DNA from: Larimichthys crocea
Taxonomy: Eukaryota > Chordata > Actinopteri > Sciaenidae
DNA: 64,000 nucleotides
Assembly (NCBI RefSeq): GCF_000972845.2
Contig: NC_040016.1
Span: 23,496,026-23,560,025, forward strand
Reading direction: 5' to 3'
The position numbers were made by a program, and so were the translations under genes. Below the pieces are notes generated by a model, which searched no databases, was not told where the DNA came from, and worked only from the letters and a program-made list of their open reading frames with translations. Below are positions 26,601 through 41,769 of this stretch, piece by piece (position 1 is the first letter of the stretch; every line of letters starts with the position of its first letter).

Positions 26601-28796
26601 CCAACTCCCACGGGAAACAGGTCCGACTTACTGCCGGCAATGCGGACCAAGCTCTGGCACAGAGAGTACAGGGACCAGATAGCCCGTAACAATGGGTCCA
26701 GAACCCTATACTCCCGGAGCACCCCCCACAGGACCCCCCGAGGGACACGGTCGAACGCCTTCTCCAAGTCCACAAAACACATGTAGACTGGTTGGGGTAG
26801 TAGGCTACAAAGCAAAACACTGTAATTCAATAAGTGATTTAATACTAAATACTATAAGGAATATAACAGTTTAAAACCTATATAGTGTCTGTAATGTCTA
26901 CAAATATTTTTTTTTACATTGAATTCATATGTCCTGGTAAAAAATATGTTGGTAATGTATATATTTTTGAAACAATGTCTGAAGAATTTGTGTTCAGGAG
27001 TGGGTTCTATGCAGTGCAAAAGTGTGAACTATGTGACTTTAGAGAGACATGCAGTGAAAAGACTTTTTTGAAGCATCTTGGACACCATTTAAGGAATCAG
27101 GAAACTGTGCAATGTCCCATACATGGATGCACCTTTAAAACTAACATTCGTCCAACACTTACTTCCCATTGAAGTCGAAACCATAGAAATTGCTCACCTC
27201 AAGACTATCGAACTACAGTAAGAAGCAGCACTTTAAATAAACAAGTTGATTTGGAAGGGTCATCGCAGGATAATGTGAACGCAGATGAGATTGAGGACAA
27301 TGTTGAGGTTGAGGAAAATGTGGATAATGAGACACTTAAACACAAATTAGCTGCTCTGTTTCTTTCTATGCAAACAAGTCTTTTCAAGATGGGAAGTATT
27401 ACAAAGAAAATGAGTTACTAGGACAGGAAACCCATTGTATTAGTTTGGCATTGTACACTGATAATTTCGAGATATGTAATCCGCTAGGCACCTTTGGAAA
27501 GCTTCATAAGATCACAGCTGTGTATTGGGTTGTTTTAAATTTACCTGCCGATCCAAACTCCCTTCAATTCAACTAGCTCTACTCGGTAAAAGTGTTGATG
27601 TAAAGAAATATGGCAATGGAAAGTGTCTTGAGCCATTGATTAAGGATATCAAGCATCTGGAACAAGAGGGACTATGTGTTGAAGCACTGGACCAGTTTGT
27701 TAAGTGTACTGTACTGTACCACTGTATTCTGTGTGTGTGCTGATAACCTCGGGGCACATGGTCTTGCAGGGTTTTGTGAAAGTTTCATTATTGAAAAATT
27801 CTGCCGGTTTTATTGATTAAGTAAAGACCAAATTGCCACAACTAATGTTCATGACTTTCAACTGAGGGATGTTGATGGGCACAACACTTTATTAGAGGAG
27901 CTTAAGCAAAATGAGGACATCCATAGCATTAATGGTGTAAAAAGGGAGTGTGTACTTGGAAAGCATCTTCTGTTCTTTCATACAGTCAATGGATATCCTC
28001 TAGATATATTGCATGATTTTTTTGAGGGGGTCATTCCAGTGGAATTGTCTTTGTGTTTGAAAAATCTGATATCAAAAGGTTTCATTACATTTGATTCACT
28101 AAATGACTACATAACGCCAAAATACCACAAGAAGAGCCTGCTTGGGAGATTTTATTGGACCTTAAGGAAATTGTTGTTTCACACACACTGTCAGAGGAAG
28201 CATTGTGCTATTTGTCCTCTAAATTTCAGGATCACCGCAAGTTGTTGACAAGTACTTTTCCAGACTTTCGACTTAAGCCAAAACACTACTTTATTGACCA
28301 TTACCCGCATTTAATTCGCTGTTATGGGCCGATGACGATAATACACTTGAAGAGGAGTGGCTTGCACTAGTGGAATAATAAAAAAAAAAAAGATAAGGAT
28401 GACCTATTCCCTACGCCGTAAGGAAATTGTGGAGGTCCAGGAGACATGGCCTACACTGTTTTCACCGGTGGAGGTAAGGCTTTATCATGTGAATTGTATT
28501 TAATTGGATTGGATTGGATTCTTATTGTATTGTTGTATGATTATGGAAAACCTGGTAAAGTCCTGGCCTGGAAGTCATAAACTTTAACTTCAATTAACAT
28601 TTAGACTGGAGATGGACAGCATATTTGTTTATGATATCATAAACAATATATGGATTATATGGATTAAAATATCACATTTTATGAACCATTAATGCTGAAA
28701 ACAACAATACCAAAGGTTTCACAATTTCAAACAGCACACTATAGCCATATTTACCTGGCCCCCCAGAGGGGGTTGGGCCAGGTATTGCAATGACCC

Positions 28797-28837
<41 letters not shown>

Positions 28838-31325
28838 TGTGTGTGTCTGTGAGATCTTTAGACAAGGGACATTGTATCTCAACGAAAGACAGCAGCTCTG
28901 AGAGGACTACCCATCTTCATCCGACTGAGTGATTGTCTCTAATTTAATTTAGTTTGACTGCTTTTTACAAACAGAGTAATTCTCTTTCTCTGGACCAGGT
29001 AATCATAATGACTGAGTCCCGTTCACATACGCATTGTCTTAAGTTTATGGGTGACTCTGTTGTAACATGACAAGGGATGTGTTCTACAGATCACACTCCA
29101 AATCACAACTTGTCACTATACACAGTTACAATTGACACTATACACACGAACAATAAGATTGAAGACAACTCACTTCAGTGCAAACAGTAACTGGATTATT
29201 TAAACTACAGTATAGAAGAATAGAATAAATAAGTACTAGTGCAAACAAAGAAAATAAAAAACAATAGAAGAGGGGGTGGTGTTGATATTTACATAGAGGT
29301 CCTATATACAGGCTGGTATGCATATTGGTTATCCAAAGTTACTTTATCCAAAGTTACTTTCCTGTGTGTTTAATAATGTCTCTGATTTCCTGAGGCGACT
29401 GATCCTGAGGATGCTGTGGTCCGAGGTGTATCTGTTGGGATTTTTAATCATCTATGAAGATGATTGTGCCACCACACCAACAACTGTGCAAGATACCGCT
29501 GTTGTGTTGGAAGGGGCCATGTACTCCATGACCACCTGACCTCCACAGCATTTGCATACCTCTTCGGACTTCTGTATGCCATGGACATTGAAAACCCCAA
29601 ATCACTGAGGTACATCTTTGAAGCAATTCAGACCATCTTTTTCGAGCTTGGGTCTGGATGCTCACAGCGCATCAGGTCGCTGAAAGCAAAGCTTTTGCAG
29701 TAAACTTCTATAAGTTCTAGACTTGTTTAAATGCACTAGACTTTATACGTTTCTAGAGTTGTTTTTTGCTCTTAGTCATGTCAGTTAGTCAAAAGATGTG
29801 CATATAGTGAGCAGTCTGTTCATTTAGGTAAAATTGGTAAGGATTACACCGGTGTCTTCAGATGCTGCTTGTAAGAGGTCTTTTTTATTTTTTTTATTGT
29901 GTGGAATTTCAGATTCCTTCAGAACACTTAATTATTTGAAATTTGTACGTATTTGTTGAATGATTAAGCCCTTCAAGATTTAAGTAGAGTCTGTAATCCA
30001 GATATTAACACTGACACTCAGGTGTAAAGGTTTACTTGATTTTAATGCTCAGGTAAAGGTTAAAGTGTTTTTAGTTCTTCGTGTAAAATAAAATGTGTGA
30101 TTGACACACTTGGATACAGCAACACAGGTGGGTTTAGTTTGTGATGCAGCCTGAGTACTTGTTTTCGCACAGTGCCAAATGGCTGTTTCATTGCAAGAGA
30201 GACACAATCTTTGTGATCTTTATCTCTACAAATATATTTTATAAATATAAATATATAATATTTTTTCAGTTGACAATGATTTGTGTGTGATCATTTTTTG
30301 CATGAATACATTTAAATGCAATTATATATAGCATATTTTAAAGTACAGGTAACTTGAAAAAAACATCATATTAAATGGTAGAAATACATGTTATCAAAGC
30401 AAACATTTATTTGTTATTGTAAGAAGAATAACCTAATTTGGTCAACAACGAAAAATAAGTTGGCTGAACTTAAGTTTAAACTCGAAAACCCTTGTTAAGC
30501 CAACAGCAGATGAGACAAGTTGAGTAAACTTAAAATTGTCTTGCATCATGTTGCCTTTGAGTTGAGATGGTCCCTTTTTTTTTTTTTACTGTGGGTCCAG
30601 GACACACCTGTGCAATATCAATATCTGACATGCCACATCTGTGACATATCTTATTATTTTGGCAAAGGAGAAGAGGTGGAGAGCCCTCGTTCACTTCCTC
30701 CCAGCACTCAGGGGGCATCCCCGCACCTGCAGGAAAAGCATTGTGTTATGGCCCCTCAATAACCCCATCCCTCCCACACCTATCACCTCTCCCCTCATTA
30801 TTCCGGCAGTATATGCATTGGCCCAACTCATTATCAGCCAAATCATGCATTGTGCTTCCCCACTGTTTCCAGACCCCTGACCTTTGGACTTGGATTCCGT
30901 GCTTTTGTTTGCCTTGGACATGGTTGTTGCTAACCCCAGTCTGCCACTGGATTCTTTCCTTTGCCTATCCTGCCAACCTGGACCTTTGTAAGCATCTATG
31001 TATTTTGTATGTTATCAGTAAACTTGCCTGATTTTACATCAATCGTCTGAGAGTTGTGCGTTTGAGATACCAAAATGAATTCAAGAGTGAATGAGGGTGC
31101 CATGCCTTATCTGGATGATCTCACCTCTTTGCTCATGTCCAGGTCATACTGATCTGGTTCAATCTGTAATCGCCTCAGGCGAGCAATTTCTTCCGAGGTG
31201 ACTCCTGTCCCTGGCCTCGAACTGCTGTCTCCAAGTCTTTGATGTCAATCTCGTGAGCTGTCAGCCGCCTACGAATCTGTCCACACACACACACACTCAT
31301 ACACAGTAATAATATAATAATTGTT

Positions 31326-31362
<37 letters not shown>

Positions 31363-34300
31363 ATTTTTCCTACTTACGTCATGGCTCCAACTTGCTCACA
31401 GCAGCATTTGTGCATGTTACTCAGACTACATAACCACCAGGATGTGCTAATGCTACTATGATATCTTGACTTACATAATGAATGACTTTGATATACAGCT
31501 AAAGGTGTTAATGGTAATATTTTTAGACAGTATACATACAAGTTGATGAAGAACAATTCTACCTTGCAACTTGCATTAAGCTTCCGTTTCTTTACAACTG
31601 TAATCTTTTATGTAAGCTAGTAGCTGGTATAAGACCACAACTGTTTGAGAAGGATCGTCACATGGTTGATCATACCACTTGTAGTTGGCTGGAGACTGGC
31701 CACCTGAGAGGTTTAGACTCCGTCTCTGTCCCTCACAAACTGCTTTGGTTACGGCGGAGTCGCTCGTCTGCTCTTCAACGCTCACTTCGACTTTACCTCT
31801 GCAGTAAACACAGCGCTTTTTGGACGTTCCTGTGAAAAAGATGTGGCATAAAAATACGGCTAGATTTTAGTCCTCATCCTGAACATTGAAACTTAGTGCT
31901 GCCTTCGACACAGTTGACCACAGAATACACAGAGTAGTATACTATGCTGTGCTAAAAATTTATTTTTAACAAACATAAATGTAAAATCAAATGTGTAATC
32001 TCGAGCTATAAATCAATGCTTGCATAACTTCATATTGACTTGTTCAGGGTGTAGCCCGCATCTCCCTAATGCAGCTGGTATAGGCCCCAGCCCCTGCGAC
32101 CTGATGGAGGAAGTGGTTACAGAAAATGGATGGATGGTTATTTGCATATTTATATCCATGATCATACCCAGATAATAAATGATCACCCATGATCACAGAA
32201 AAAGTAAATTATATTATAGTTATCTGGGTGTAACATAAACATTTAGGCATTAAACTATGGCACTGTTTAACTAGATTTGAATAATACCTACACAGTTTTA
32301 TAGTGTTAGAATCATGGAGGTCTTTAACAAATGATGTTTAAAGTATGTGAGCATGTGAGGCCCTTGAAGTTCCTGTGCACACTAAGGGTGCCTGGATGGT
32401 ATGATTTCTACACAATGGTTTTTATTGTAGATTTGAGGACACATCTGTGTATGTTGCGGTTTAGATAAACTTATGTATATTATGTAGTTTAGGTTGACAT
32501 ACCCTAGAGATTCCATTAGGCACTCTATCACTGTAGCGGGAAACTCCAGCTGAGCTGCTGTGTGATTCTTCAGTGGGGGACTTTGTTCGAGGAGGAACAA
32601 TGCCAACTGAAAAGGGAGATGAATTAACATGTTATACAAATCCTGTCAGTCTCACGTGATTTAATAATAGTCACATCTCAAAAGGCTGAATTCTGACTTG
32701 GATTATGTGTTTTCTTTCATTCTAATTTACAAATGTCAGTGTACAGTGTAATCCCATGCTCTATGAGAAAGGATCAGTAGTGCTATCACATGGAAACTGA
32801 GCTCAGGTTGGTGAACCTTTATTCATGGTGGGTGGTCTGTCCTGGATCTGGTCCTGCACATCACTGATATTGTTCTCCTCTCCAAACTTTGGCTAAAAGA
32901 CAGAGAAAAGATATAATTTGTTATGTAATCAAATTAGACCTGAAGGTGGTGAAAAATTCCAATACACATCCAAACAGTTGATTAAAAACAGAATGCTTTA
33001 GATAAGGCATTACTGGTGTTACATGAGGACATCATGTAAAAACAACAGTAAAAAGAATAGGACAGAGTCGATTGACGTCACCCGTAGGTTTCTGAAGTGC
33101 TGCTTTGAAGCTGAAAGTGTCGGATGTACTACTCTCTCTTCCGCCTCCCATGTAATCTAAATATTGGCAAAGATGTGGATCGTCTGTGGACCTGAAGTGG
33201 GGTCGAATGACATCTGGGTGCTCGAATAAGCCATCTAAATGGGTGCTTACTGCCAATCAAGTGGTCACGTTGTTAATTATCTGCAACTTAATATCATCTG
33301 AACGAGTGAGTTAAAACTAAAATTCACCTCCCTCACAATTCAAAAATTTAAATGAGATATAACAATCCAAACCCATTGCTGTAAACGCAGTGAAATCGGG
33401 CATTTCAATACGATGCTTATGGATTGACTCACTCTTGGCACGCGTCTCAAGTGGCCACTCAAGGAATTACATTTTCGACCAAAATCATCTTGTTTCAATA
33501 AATCGGCTTTGTGAGGGGAATTTCGGCCTTTTTGGAGAGCCGGTTTCTTTGGCTCCCAAACGGCTCCTCACACTTTATTAATTGTTTTTATTAATTAATT
33601 ATTATTTTATTATTATTGCTGTTATTATTATTTTATATTTTTAAATGTTATTATATTTATTTATTTTTGACATTGTAAACACTTTGGTCAGTGCATGCAG
33701 TGTAAAAATGTGCTATATAAATAAAATGTAATACCTCCTGTCGTGTTTGTCCTCGCGACCGCTGTTGTGTGTGTGTGGTGTGTGTGTGTGTGGTGTGTGT
33801 GTGTGTGTGTGTGGTGTGTGTGTGTCACCCCTGCCATGGATGCTGCTATAATCTTGAATTACGTGCAGCTTCACACCAAAAAAAAGTGGAGGAAAAAAAG
33901 TTTTTTCCCGTGAGTTTTTTTTCCTCCAGTTTTTTAATGAAAGCCGAACGTGATTGGTCAAGTTGTGTGAGAACAGGCATGGCATGAGGGAGAGTTGTCA
34001 GGGGGAGGAGACAGTGAGGCACCGAAGTGAAAAAAACCCCAAAACGTCTCCCTAAATGGGCTCCAAATGAGGAGCCGGCTCCCGTCGTTCACTTCAAAGA
34101 GCCGGCTCTAGAACCGGATCGTTCGTGACCGACACATCACTACTGTGTTGTTGACTAGTTGCAATCTGACTTGACAGTGTTGACCTTTGAGGGAGCAAAG
34201 AGAACCAAATGGACTATGATTCTCCAGAAATATAAACTGCTCCAAAATCTGGTTTGTAGCAGTAAATGAGGCAGGACTTCCTGATTTGTAAAAATTATTT

Positions 34301-37300
34301 TCATGGTGCCAGCTTCCTGGGGTAACCACAAGCTAACTTGACTGCATCACTACCGTGACATACAAATAGGCACATGTAAAGATTGACCGATGATCTCTTG
34401 AGAACCCACATGGGGCTCTAAAAAGCTAAATGCTGCCATCCTGACAAGTGATGGCCTTCATACCACTGCACCTGTGGTACATTTTGAACTGTAAGTCTTG
34501 TGTTCATAAAAAGAAAGAAAAAAATCTTCTGGCAAAGACATTAATAGAAGCTAAGGGCATAAAAAGGAGCAGTAACTTTAAAACAAGTGCTTTGGAAGGT
34601 CAAATCCGGGCTGGTATGGAGACTGGGATAATGGGTGGAGCACTTGAACAAATGGAAGTTTCATGGGATTATATAGAATTGGAGTTCGATTATGTTTTTG
34701 AAAAATGACACTGGAAAACAGTTTGTGAAGCAGGGCAGGACACGGGAAAACACCCAAATACCTTTCTGATGTAAGAATCTTCACCATTAAGGTAACCACC
34801 ATCGATGCCCAAGCTGCGTAGCCAGGTGTGTCTGTCAAGGGCAGGGGGGGGATGGAGGGAGGTAAGGTAGAGGAAGTCTCCAGAAGGGAATAGGACTGGG
34901 GAGGGGAGGCCTTGGGGGGACACTTTCCTAGTTCACCAAAGGACAGAGGGGAAGGAGTAAGGCAGGAAAGAAAGGATTAGGAGGAAGAGAGAGTGCTGCA
35001 TACAGAAGCAAAGCAGAAAGCATTCATTGGATTGATTCTGTAGAATGGGGTCTTAAACCCATGTTAGGGAGCTAGACGTCAGCAGGTGGCCGATAAATAC
35101 CTGTCTACGTAGACAAGAGACTTTTGTGAATTCTACATCCATGTGGTCCACGAAAGCCTCTGTGAAAACAGCCATGACATCTCAACTATCACCATGTAAG
35201 CAATTAAATCACCTAGTGTAGAATTATAAAGAAGAAAATTATCAATGTTTATGCTAATGTGGCTGTGTGAAATTGTTCAAAATACACCGTATGTGGTAAA
35301 CAATCATTGTCCTGTCTGACAGAAATTTGCAATAGCAGATTGCTAAGAAAATAATTGGAACCAATTTGGAAGTGGAATTAAAAGGATAAAGCAACAGTTC
35401 ATATGTATCATATCAGGTACTGCCTAAACCAAAGCAAAATCAAATTTCTATGTTTAACTCATATATTCTGACTGTATTTTAGTTAACAGGTAACTGAAGA
35501 TAAACTTTTCATACTGTGACTTTAAATTCTCAAATCTTTATGTTAATCAGAGATAACAATGCCAAAGAGTGTTAGCAAAAGCAAATACAGTAGACCATGG
35601 ATTCACTGGATCATCGGTCACTGCATAACAGTTGAAGAATGAAAGTTAGATAAGGATCAGTCTACAAAACTAATGAACAGCACCAATTGTTTTACAGAAG
35701 GGACAAAAATTATGTCATGATGACATTTAGCAATGGCAACACAAAATGTTTTATTGGGGGAAAATTGTCCTTCATTTTCACAATCAGAACAGGCAGAATT
35801 AGGAATTATCAGAATCAACTGAGTGGTGGCTATACTCTTGGGGCCTGTATGAACACATTATGAGTGATTACTGAGTGAATCTGACCGTGTTATGGCACAG
35901 ATCACTGGAGCAATGCCAAGTCGATTGTTGGGGTAAGTCAGTGGCCTAGTACCTCCAATAGCATTAGATGAAAGCAGGGATGCTATCTGGCAATGAGGTT
36001 TAGTTTTAGGGTCAGCACCTCTAAAGAAACTAATGAAGGTGTATTAAGATCTAGGCTGTGAGTGTAACTAAAAGACATCATTGATATAAGTCCTGGACGA
36101 NNNNNNNNNNTAGTAGCTTTTAAATCGCATTTTTTAAACTGAGTCTTCTGTACCTTCTTTGTATGTTTGTATTTACAGAGAAAGCATCCATCAAAAGCTT
36201 GCTGTTTTTAGTGGCATGTTCACAGAAGTCACTACAGGAGCAAGAAGCAAGAGTAAACAGAGCAAGCTCCAGGCATCCAGGCCCAACTAGGGTGGGAGGT
36301 GCCATCGTGCGTCTCAAGGACAGTTGACCGCTTCCTCATCAGGCTATTGTGAAGGTCACACCCCTTCTCTTTGGTAGAACAGCCCAGCATTTAAAGAGTT
36401 CGCGGCTGCTCTCCAATCCTCAATACAAAATGCTCTCCAGACCCCACTGTTAAGAGCAAATTGCTGAGCTACTGCTGATATGAGAGACAAGTTAACAGCG
36501 ACCTTAGTAACATAGCTCATGTTGCAACAACCACTGCCCACAACTACATAGGGGTCACCTGCCATGGATGATGAGGACAACCACTCTTGAGAGAAGGTCC
36601 GTCTTGCTGGCATGCAAGCACCTAAAGGCTCACACACCTTTGATGTCCTAGCCGGTTGTCCTGGATGACATCCACTGCCAGTACCGATTCGTGGTAAAGT
36701 GGTTAGAACCACTACAGATAGTGGCTCCAATTTCCATCAGGCATTCTCTGTATTTGGTGATGCGAGTCAGGTCTGAGGATTGCCAGGTTCAGACACAGAC
36801 CAAGAAGATTCAGACGCAGAGGATGATGTTGAGTTTCTGGACACCTTCAGCACCTTCAGAGGATAATGGCCTTGAGTATCAGCTCCCCAAAACATCAGAG
36901 GTGCATGCCACCTGCCTGAACTTAGTTGCCACGACAGATTGCTGACCTTGCTGAAAAGAAGAGCGACACCTACAAGAGGCTTTCACGGCCCACCCCTTGG
37001 GACATGCCAGCTCTGTGGAATAAGTCAGGTCGCTCGCACACTGCAGCAGAAGCTGTGAAAGACAATGTGGTCTTAAGCTATTCGACCCACAAGACCCCGA
37101 TGGAATGCAACATACATGGCTGTGGACGAGAGTCCTACGCATCATAAAGAACAAGGGGTGGATGCCCATCAGGGGTGTCTGCGAAGAATTGAAAGTGGAA
37201 ATGTGAGTTTTTGTTTTTACATTTCAAACTATTTAATGCATATCTTAGCATTTGTCATTCATAATGACTAAACAATGCTGGATGCACAAGTAAAAATTAA

Positions 37301-39184
37301 TAAAACAAATTGAGTTGTTGTTTTTGTATTTATTTGTATTGTTGCAGGTTGAGTCCAGTAGAAAATTGCTTTTCTGGATAGTTCTGCTGTGTGATGAAAC
37401 AGTGGTAAGGCCTTGAATATTCTTCAGTCAGCGACCACACCACAACCTTGGGTGGCTGCTCCCAGTGATTTCTGAATTGCAGTCCAAACTGAGAAGGCTG
37501 GAAGCGTCGGCCAATATGTGTCTTCCTCTCCTCTCGGGCAACTACGCAAGGAGTCCAGAAGCACTTCAGAGTCATGATGGAGGACCGCAGAGCTTATCTC
37601 AGCAGCAATTCTCCTACCAAATTTAAGACGGGCTGGGACTGACAAAGTTGAAGTCACTGAAGCAGTATGACCTCCATTGTTTAATATCACATGATCAGTA
37701 ATTCCTTTTAGTCTTGTTCATTTGTTTTCTCTCAACAAATACATATGAACAACATTTCAATATAGAATCCAAGGAGTTTATTAGCCACATGCGTAGAAAT
37801 GCTAAAAAAAAGCATAATATTTAAATAACTAATAACAATAAATTTACAGTTTGTATTGTGCTTGTGTGTTTGTTAGTGGAGGTGGGGTTATTGAAGTGCA
37901 ATAGTGGCTATTGAAATGCAGTATGTTATATGACTTAGCTGATCGTCTAGTACTCTTTAAGAACAAATAGCTCTGTACTTAATATCCATACGGTTGTCTG
38001 TCATTAAACAGGACTTCTTTATGTGAGGCATCAAATTGACCAGATGGCAGATGCTGAGTGGGCAGGGTGCAGGGAGCAGGCAGCTTCATCAGACGAGGAG
38101 GACTACTTTTCAGCGGTGAAGTGCCGCAAGTCAGAGGGTTCTGGGGAATTGGTAGGGTACAGGCCTGTGCGTCAGACAGCATGGACCTGCTCAATTCCTT
38201 TCCAAACATTAAGAAACTGTCGTTGTAGCTCAACACAGGCCTTCCCGCCTCAGCCGCCTGTGAGAGGCTATTTAGTTCTGCCGGGTTGCTCTTCAGCCCA
38301 AAACTTTGAAAACCAGCTGCTGAAACTAAACAAAAGCTTTACTGGTCTGAAATTGTAGATTGTGGGCTTTCCTGTGGACATGTTATTGTGACTATTAGAT
38401 CCTGAAGCCATTTTAGTTCGAATAGTCGGATCCTGAACGCCATTTTAGTTTGATAGTCGATCCTATGTGCATTTTATTTAGATTTGTGAGACTTTGAAAT
38501 ACTGTAATCTTGCTGAAGTTCTTTTCTCATAATGTTGTCGGCCTGGACAATAGGATTGAAAATGTTACAGCTCAGTCAAGGTTTTCTTTTAAGTCTGGAT
38601 GTGCACTCATTCAATGTCGAGGCATATTAAACAACTTGTGCTGAACTTTATTTCATGACTCATCCTTTTTTGTTAAGACAATGAACAGTAATGAAGTAAC
38701 TAGTACTCAAATTACATTTTAAATGAAGTAATTTTGTACTTTTACTTGAGTACATTTTTAGATGTGTACTTTTACTTTTACTCTGAGTGAATTTAAGCAA
38801 AGTTAAAGATACTTTTATCAATTACATTTTTTCGTACTTTTTCCACCTCTGGAGGTGAAGTAAGGTGCTTTAAGAGGAGTATGTATGTGAACCCTTGCCT
38901 GGGAATTGCCTGGTTTTCTGCATTAATGGGTCATAAAATCTCACATGAGCTTCATACAAGTTAGTAGTGTAGATGAACACAACATTGCTTAAGCTGATGG
39001 CACACAAGAGATGAGAGTAAGAGTATTGTTTGTCCATACTAGTCATTTGGATTAAAATATCACATTTTATGAACCATTAATGCTGAAAACAACAATACCA
39101 AAGGTTTCACAATTTCAAACAGCACACTATAGCCATATTTACCTGGCCCCCCAGAGGGGGTGGGGCCAGGTATTGCAATGACCC

Positions 39185-39235
<51 letters not shown>

Positions 39236-41730
39236 GTGTGTGTCTGTGAGATCTTTAGACAAGGGACATTGTATCTCAACGAAAGACAGCAGCTCTGAGA
39301 GGACTACCCATCTTCATCCGACTGAGTGATTGTCTCTAATTTAATTTAGTTTGACTGCTTTTTACAAACAGAGTAATTCTCTTTCTCTGGACCAGGTAAT
39401 CATAATGACTGAGTCCCGTTCACATACGCATTGTCTTAAGTTTATGGGTGACTCTGTTGTAACATGACAAGGGATGTGTTCTACAGATCACAACTCCAAA
39501 TCACAACTTGTCACTATACACATGTACAATTGACACTATACACACGAACAATAAGATTGAAAGCAACTCACTTCAGTGCAAACATGTAACTGGATTATTT
39601 AAACTACAGTATAGAAGAATAGAATAAATAAGTACTAGTGCAAACAAAGAAAATAAAAAACAATAGAAGAGGGGGGTGGTGTTGATTATTTACATAGAGG
39701 TCCTATATACAGGCTGGTATTGCATATTGGTTATCCAAAGTTACTTTATCCAAAGTTACTTTCCTGTGTGTTTAATAATGTCTCTGATTTCCTGAGGCGA
39801 CTGATCCTGAGGATGCTGTGGTCCGAGGTGTATCTGTTGGGATTTTTAATCATCTATGAAGATGATTGTGCCACCACACCAACAACTGTGCAAGATACCG
39901 CTGTTGTGTTGGAAGGGGCCATTGTACTCCATGACCTACCTGACCTCCACAGCATTTGCATACCTCTTCGGACTTCTGTATGCCATGGACATTGAAAACC
40001 CCAAATCACTGAGGTACATCTTTGAAGCAATTCAGACCATCTTTTTTCGAGCTTGGGTCTGGATGCTCACAGCGCATCAGGTCGCTGAAAGCAAAGCTTT
40101 TGCAGTAAACTTCTATAAGTTTCTAGACTTGTTTAAATGCACTAGACTTTTATACGTTTCTAGAGTTGTTTTTTGCTCTTTAGTCATGTCAGTTCAGTCT
40201 AAAAGATGTGCATATATGTGAGCAGTTCTGTTCATTTATGGTAAAATTGGTAAGGATTACACCGGTGTCTTCAGATGCTGCTTGTAAGAGGTTCTTTTTA
40301 TTTTTTTTATTGTGTTGTGGAATTTCAGATTCCTTCAGAACACTTAATTATTTGAAATTTTGTACGTATTTGTTGAATGATTAAGGCCTTCAAGATTTAA
40401 GTAGAGTCTGTAATCCAGATATTAACACTGACACTCAGGTGTAAAGGTTTACTTGATTTTAATGCTCAGGTAAAGGTTAAAGTGTTTTTAGTTCTTCGTT
40501 GTAAAATTAAAATGTGTGATTGACACACTTGGATACAGCAATCACAGGTGGTTTAGTTTGTGATGCAGCCTGAGTACTTGTTTCTGCACAGTGCCAAATG
40601 GTCTGTTTCATTTGCAAGAGAGACACAATCTTTGTGATCTTTATCTCTACAAATATATATTTTTTCAGTTGACAATGATTTGTGTGTGATCATTTTTTGC
40701 ATGAATACATTTAAATGCAATTATATATAGCATATTTTAAAGTACAGGTAACTTGAAAAAAACATCATATTAAATGTAGAAATACATGTTATCAAAGCAA
40801 ACATTTATTTGTTATTGTAAGAAGAATAACCTAATTTGGTCAACAACGAAAAATAAGTTGGCTGAACTTAAGTTTAAACTCGAAAACCCTTGTTAAGCCA
40901 ACAGCAGATGAGACAAGTTGAGTAAACTTAAAATTGTCTTGCATCATGTTGCCTTTGAGTTGAGATGGTCCCTTTTTTTTTTACTGTGCAGTCCAGGACA
41001 CACCTGTGCAATATCAATATCTTGACATGCCACATCTGTGACATATCTTATTATTTTGGCAAAGGAGAAGAGGTGGAGAGCCCTCGTTCACTTCCTCCCA
41101 GCACTCAGGGGGCATCCCCGCACCTTGCAGGAAAAGCATTGTGTTATGGCCCCTGCAATAACCCCATTCCTCCCACACCTATACACTCTCCCCTCATTAT
41201 TCCTGCAGTATATGCATTGGCCCAACTCATTATCAGCCAAATCATGCATTGTGCTTCCCCACTGTTTCCAGACCCCTGACCTTTTGGACTTGGATTCCGT
41301 GCTTTTGTTTGCCTTGGACATGGTTGTTGCTAACCCCAGTCTGCCACTTGGATTCTTTCCTTTGCCTATCCTGCCAACCTGGACCTTTGTAAGCATCTAT
41401 GTATTTTGTATGTTATCAGTAAACTTGCCTGATTTTACATCAATCTGTCTGAGAGTTGTGCGTTTGAGATATCCAAAATGAATTCAAGAGTGAATGAGGG
41501 TGCCATGCCTTATCTGGATGATCTCACCTCTTTGCTCATGTCCAGGTCATACTGATCTGGTTCAATCTGTAATCGCCTCAGGCGAGCAATTTCTTCCCGA
41601 GGTGACTCCTGTCCCTGGCCTCGAACTGCTGTCTCCAAGTCTTTGATGTCAATCTCGTGAGCTGTCAGCCGCCTACGAATCTGTCCACACACACACACAC
41701 TCATACACAGTAATAATATAATAATTGTTT

Positions 41731-41769
<39 letters not shown>

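Larger units (their letters stand above)
28655..36100. repeat. Noisy direct duplicate of 39047-46583 ending at a gap
   Basis: Collinear with 39047-46583 over its whole length, starting at ggattaaaatatcacatttt and ending at cctggacga before the 10 N. Many one-base deletions break e14 and e13. It also has substitutions in e10, e11 and e12, so it is probably the other haplotype at low consensus quality. Confidence 0.85.

Noticed and set aside
41038..41481. 147-codon plus-strand frame rich in Leu and Pro
   Set aside because: Intronic repeat-like sequence (perhaps an LTR-type end); no domain, and broken in the other copy.
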